36,764 nt of DNA from Owenweeksia hongkongensis DSM 17368 (lineage in GTDB: Bacteria > Bacteroidota > Bacteroidia > Flavobacteriales > Schleiferiaceae). Shown piece after piece: positions 34,629-36,764 of this stretch (its first letter is position 1; each line of letters begins with the position of its first letter). Both the position numbers and the translations under genes were made by a program. The notes under the pieces were generated by a model, which was not told the DNA's origin, ran no database searches, and saw nothing but the letters and a program-made list of their open reading frames with translations. The stretch lies in the NCBI GenBank assembly GCA_945865885.1, contig CAMBEZ010000020.1, positions 1 to 36,764 on the forward strand, read 5' to 3'.

Positions 34629-36764
34629 TTACAGTTGAACATTGAGTTGGATGTTGAACACGCGCGGACGGGGGTACAAGTTGTTGTCAATCCCTCCGGC
34701 AATTTCCGGATCCAAACCGCGGTACTTGGTGATAACCAAGGCATTCTGCATGGAGATGTTCAGGCTGGACGCAAAGCGGTCCTTGTAGAGTTTGCCCAGA
34801 TTGTACGACAGGTACAGGTTGTCCAAACGCAAGTAGGAGGCGTTCTCCAAATAGTAGCTGGACAGGTACTGCGGGGTGCGGAACTGGCTCTCCAAGAAGT
34901 CACTGGTGAGGTTGGTCAGGTGGGGTTGTGAACCGCCTACGGAGAAGTAGTTTCCGTTGACCGAACGCACGTTGTTGTAAACATACTGACCCAATTCTGC
35001 GCGAACGGTGGCACCACCGCTCCAACGCTTGTGGGAGAAGTTCAAGCTCATGCCAAACAAGGTGCGGGGTTCCGGAGTCCTATTCCGGAAGACCTTCAAG
35101 TCTGCGGTGTTGATGACGCCGTCGCCGTTTTGGTCTACGTAGGCTTCGATGTCGGAGATTTTACCGTCGCCATCGATGTCAACCGTTCCGGAGTAGCTGC
35201 CCAAATTCGGAGTAGTGCTCTTCTCAATGGGGCGTCCGTTCGCATCAAAGCGCTGCTCGAAGCCAAAGTACGTGAACATGGGGTTGTTCAAGGCGTGGAT
35301 CTGGATGGTGTTGCCCACACCGCCGGAGATGCCGCCCACTTGAATGCCCGGGCTGGCGGTGTCGTCCACCAGCGCCAATTTCAGGATTTTGTTGCGGTTG
35401 AGGGCTCCGTTGACGCCAATTTCAAACGTCGATGTTTCGTTGGAAACCAAGACGAAGTTGACGTTGGCCTCAATACCGCGGTTGGACATTTGGCCCACGT
35501 TGGTCAAAACGCGGTTGGAGAAGTTTGTTCCTGCGGGAATGGGCACAACGCCCAACAGGTCGTAGGTGTATTTCTGGTACACGTCCACCGCGCCGTTGAT
35601 GCGGTTTTTCAAGAAACCGAAGTCCAAACCAATATTCGTGGTGGCGGTCTTTTCCCACTGCAGATTGTAGTCGTACGCATCCGGACGCAGCATGGTTACG
35701 AAGTCGTTGCCAAACTGATACGACGCCGTGCTGGAGCTGGGCATGTAGTTGGGGATGTACGCGTAGTCGTTGAAAATGTCTTGCTGACCCACGATGCCCC
35801 AACCGGCGCGCCACTTCAAGGTGGAGAACGTTGTATTGCTTGCCAAGAAACCTTCTTTCAACAAGTTATGTGCAATAGCAGCTGAAGGGAAGAGGCCCCA
35901 ACGGCTCTCCTTGGAGAAACGGGAAGAACCGTCTTGACGCAAGGTGAAGGTGAACAAGTACTTGTCGTAGGCATTCACGTTCCAACGTCCGTAGAAGGAC
36001 ATCAAGGCGTTTTCCGTAAAGAAATCGTTTGCAGCAGGGGCCACTATGGTGTCCGAACCGTCGGCGTTCAAAACCGGGAACGTGGGGCTGGTGGTGCTCC
36101 AATGCTGGAAGGAATAACCGCCGATCAAGTCTGTCTTGATGTTGGCGGACAGGTTGGTTTTGTAGTTGAAGTAGGCTTCCAACAGTCGGTTGGTGCGGGT
36201 AGAAGCGTACTGGCCTTTTTCGCCGCCTTGGAACCACTGTGCGGCGGCAGATGCTGGCGTAAAGAAATCACCGTTGGTGTTGGATAATTCTCCACCCATG
36301 TTGAGGTACAGGTGCAGTTTGTCGTCTGCGGTGGCTTTGTAATCAAAGAGGACGTTGCCCAGCAAGCGCGTGTTGTGTCCGATGTCGGTTCGCTGCTCAA
36401 TCAGCCCCAAGGGGTTTTTGGGAGACAAACCGTTGGGTTCGTTGTTCCGAATCCACTCAAAGTAGCCGCCCAAGGAGGTATCTCCGCTGTATACCGGACG
36501 TGTGGGGTCAAAAGTGACCGCCGTCCCGATGGCGCCCGTGTTGGAATAATTCTGGGTGGAGTTGATCAATTTACCGGCGAAGTTGGCCTTCAACTTGCCC
36601 TTGATCAATTCGGGTGAAGCATTCAAACTGGCGCTGTAGCGGGCGAGTTCCGAACGGCGCAAAACACCGGTTTCGTGGTACCGTCCCAAGCTCAGGCGGT
36701 ACGGGAGGTTTTTGATGCCGCCGGTGAACGCAATGTTCACGTCTTGTACCATGCCCGTTTGGTA
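34629..36764 (-). CDS. susC: SusC/RagA-family TonB-dependent transporter (C-terminal part, cut by window end)
   Basis: At least 711 residues of the barrel are present. The frame is open to the last base, so the signal peptide, carboxypeptidase-regulatory-like domain and plug lie beyond the window. SusC-type features include LSYNLGKLYKDRFASSLNIS, MQNALVITKYRGLDPE and a C-terminus ending in VFNIQLNVQL. An EF-hand-like VDIDGDGKISDIEAYVDQNGDG segment (two short Asp-rich stretches) is common in RagA/SusC barrels. With SusD it imports oligosaccharides, here probably maltodextrins. The methionine at 36752 is internal, as in-frame residues YQTG precede it. Confidence 0.95.
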   Translation of the reverse strand, partial: YQTGMVQDVNIAFTGGIKNLPYRLSLGRYHETGVLRRSELARYSASLNASPELIKGKLKANFAGKLINSTQNYSNTGAIGTAVTFDPTRPVYSGDTSLGGYFEWIRNNEPNGLSPKNPLGLIEQRTDIGHNTRLLGNVLFDYKATADDKLHLYLNMGGELSNTNGDFFTPASAAAQWFQGGEKGQYASTRTNRLLEAYFNYKTNLSANIKTDLIGGYSFQHWSTTSPTFPVLNADGSDTIVAPAANDFFTENALMSFYGRWNVNAYDKYLFTFTLRQDGSSRFSKESRWGLFPSAAIAHNLLKEGFLASNTTFSTLKWRAGWGIVGQQDIFNDYAYIPNYMPSSSTASYQFGNDFVTMLRPDAYDYNLQWEKTATTNIGLDFGFLKNRINGAVDVYQKYTYDLLGVVPIPAGTNFSNRVLTNVGQMSNRGIEANVNFVLVSNETSTFEIGVNGALNRNKILKLALVDDTASPGIQVGGISGGVGNTIQIHALNNPMFTYFGFEQRFDANGRPIEKSTTPNLGSYSGTVDIDGDGKISDIEAYVDQNGDGVINTADLKVFRNRTPEPRTLFGMSLNFSHKRWSGGATVRAELGQYVYNNVRSVNGNYFSVGGSQPHLTNLTSDFLESQFRTPQYLSSYYLENASYLRLDNLYLSYNLGKLYKDRFASSLNISMQNALVITKYRGLDPEIAGGIDNNLYPRPRVFNIQLNVQL

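Overview
The window looks like chromosomal DNA of a fairly GC-rich member of the Bacteroidota, probably a Flavobacteriales-like lineage. Evidence: a SusC/SusD pair, an Oar-like TonB-dependent receptor, two proteins ending in type IX secretion (T9SS) sorting domains, a Bacteroidetes-type RecB-like helicase/nuclease, and promoters matching TAnnTTTG (some with an upstream TTG). The genus cannot be fixed from sequence alone.

Layout. (1) 1-422: an AT-rich stretch with the 3' end of an unidentified gene, a four-copy 8-bp repeat and tRNA-Asn; this may be a mobile-element boundary. (2) 541-10427: housekeeping and envelope genes: PfkB-type sugar kinase, Hsp15-like S4 protein, Oar-like TonB receptor, a biotin carrier protein divergent from the site-2 protease RseP, a DtxR/MntR-type regulator overlapping a ZIP metal transporter, LpxH, and a small outer-membrane protein. 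(3) 10428-18026: an AT-rich LamG/Ig-like/T9SS surface protein bracketed by two identical terminator hairpins, Mn-type superoxide dismutase, a UvrD/RecB-like helicase-nuclease overlapping glycine C-acetyltransferase (kbl), and a low-molecular-weight tyrosine phosphatase behind a perfect 27-bp palindrome. (4) 18087-36764: a maltodextrin/starch utilisation region filling half of the window.

The maltodextrin region has three arms. A seven-gene minus-strand operon runs pfkA, gap, a BadF-type sugar kinase, pgmB, a GH65 phosphorylase, a GH13 lipoprotein and a secreted GH13. Divergent from it are a Nudix-fold transcription factor and an SLC45-like MFS sugar transporter. Convergent on these is a Sus-like operon: SusC (cut by the window end), SusD, a small starch-binding-like T9SS protein and a SusA-like GH13. 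The implied flow is: surface capture and cutting of starch, SusCD import, periplasmic cutting to maltose and short dextrins, MFS uptake, phosphorolysis by GH65 to glucose and beta-glucose-1-phosphate, PgmB to glucose-6-phosphate, the kinase for free glucose, then PfkA and Gap.

The most notable observation is the 107-bp space between pfkA and the Nudix-type regulator. It carries two AGTGT-N7-ACACY operator-like sites 26 bp apart. One lies between the -33 and -7 elements of the pfkA promoter and the other lies just upstream of the regulator's own -7 element. The regulator's Nudix box has lost two acidic residues. Together this suggests a sugar-sensing, catalytically dead Nudix repressor that couples maltodextrin catabolism to lower glycolysis, in place of the LacI or SusR-type regulators usual for such loci. 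Several genes also have a -7 element so close to the start codon that leaderless mRNAs are likely.
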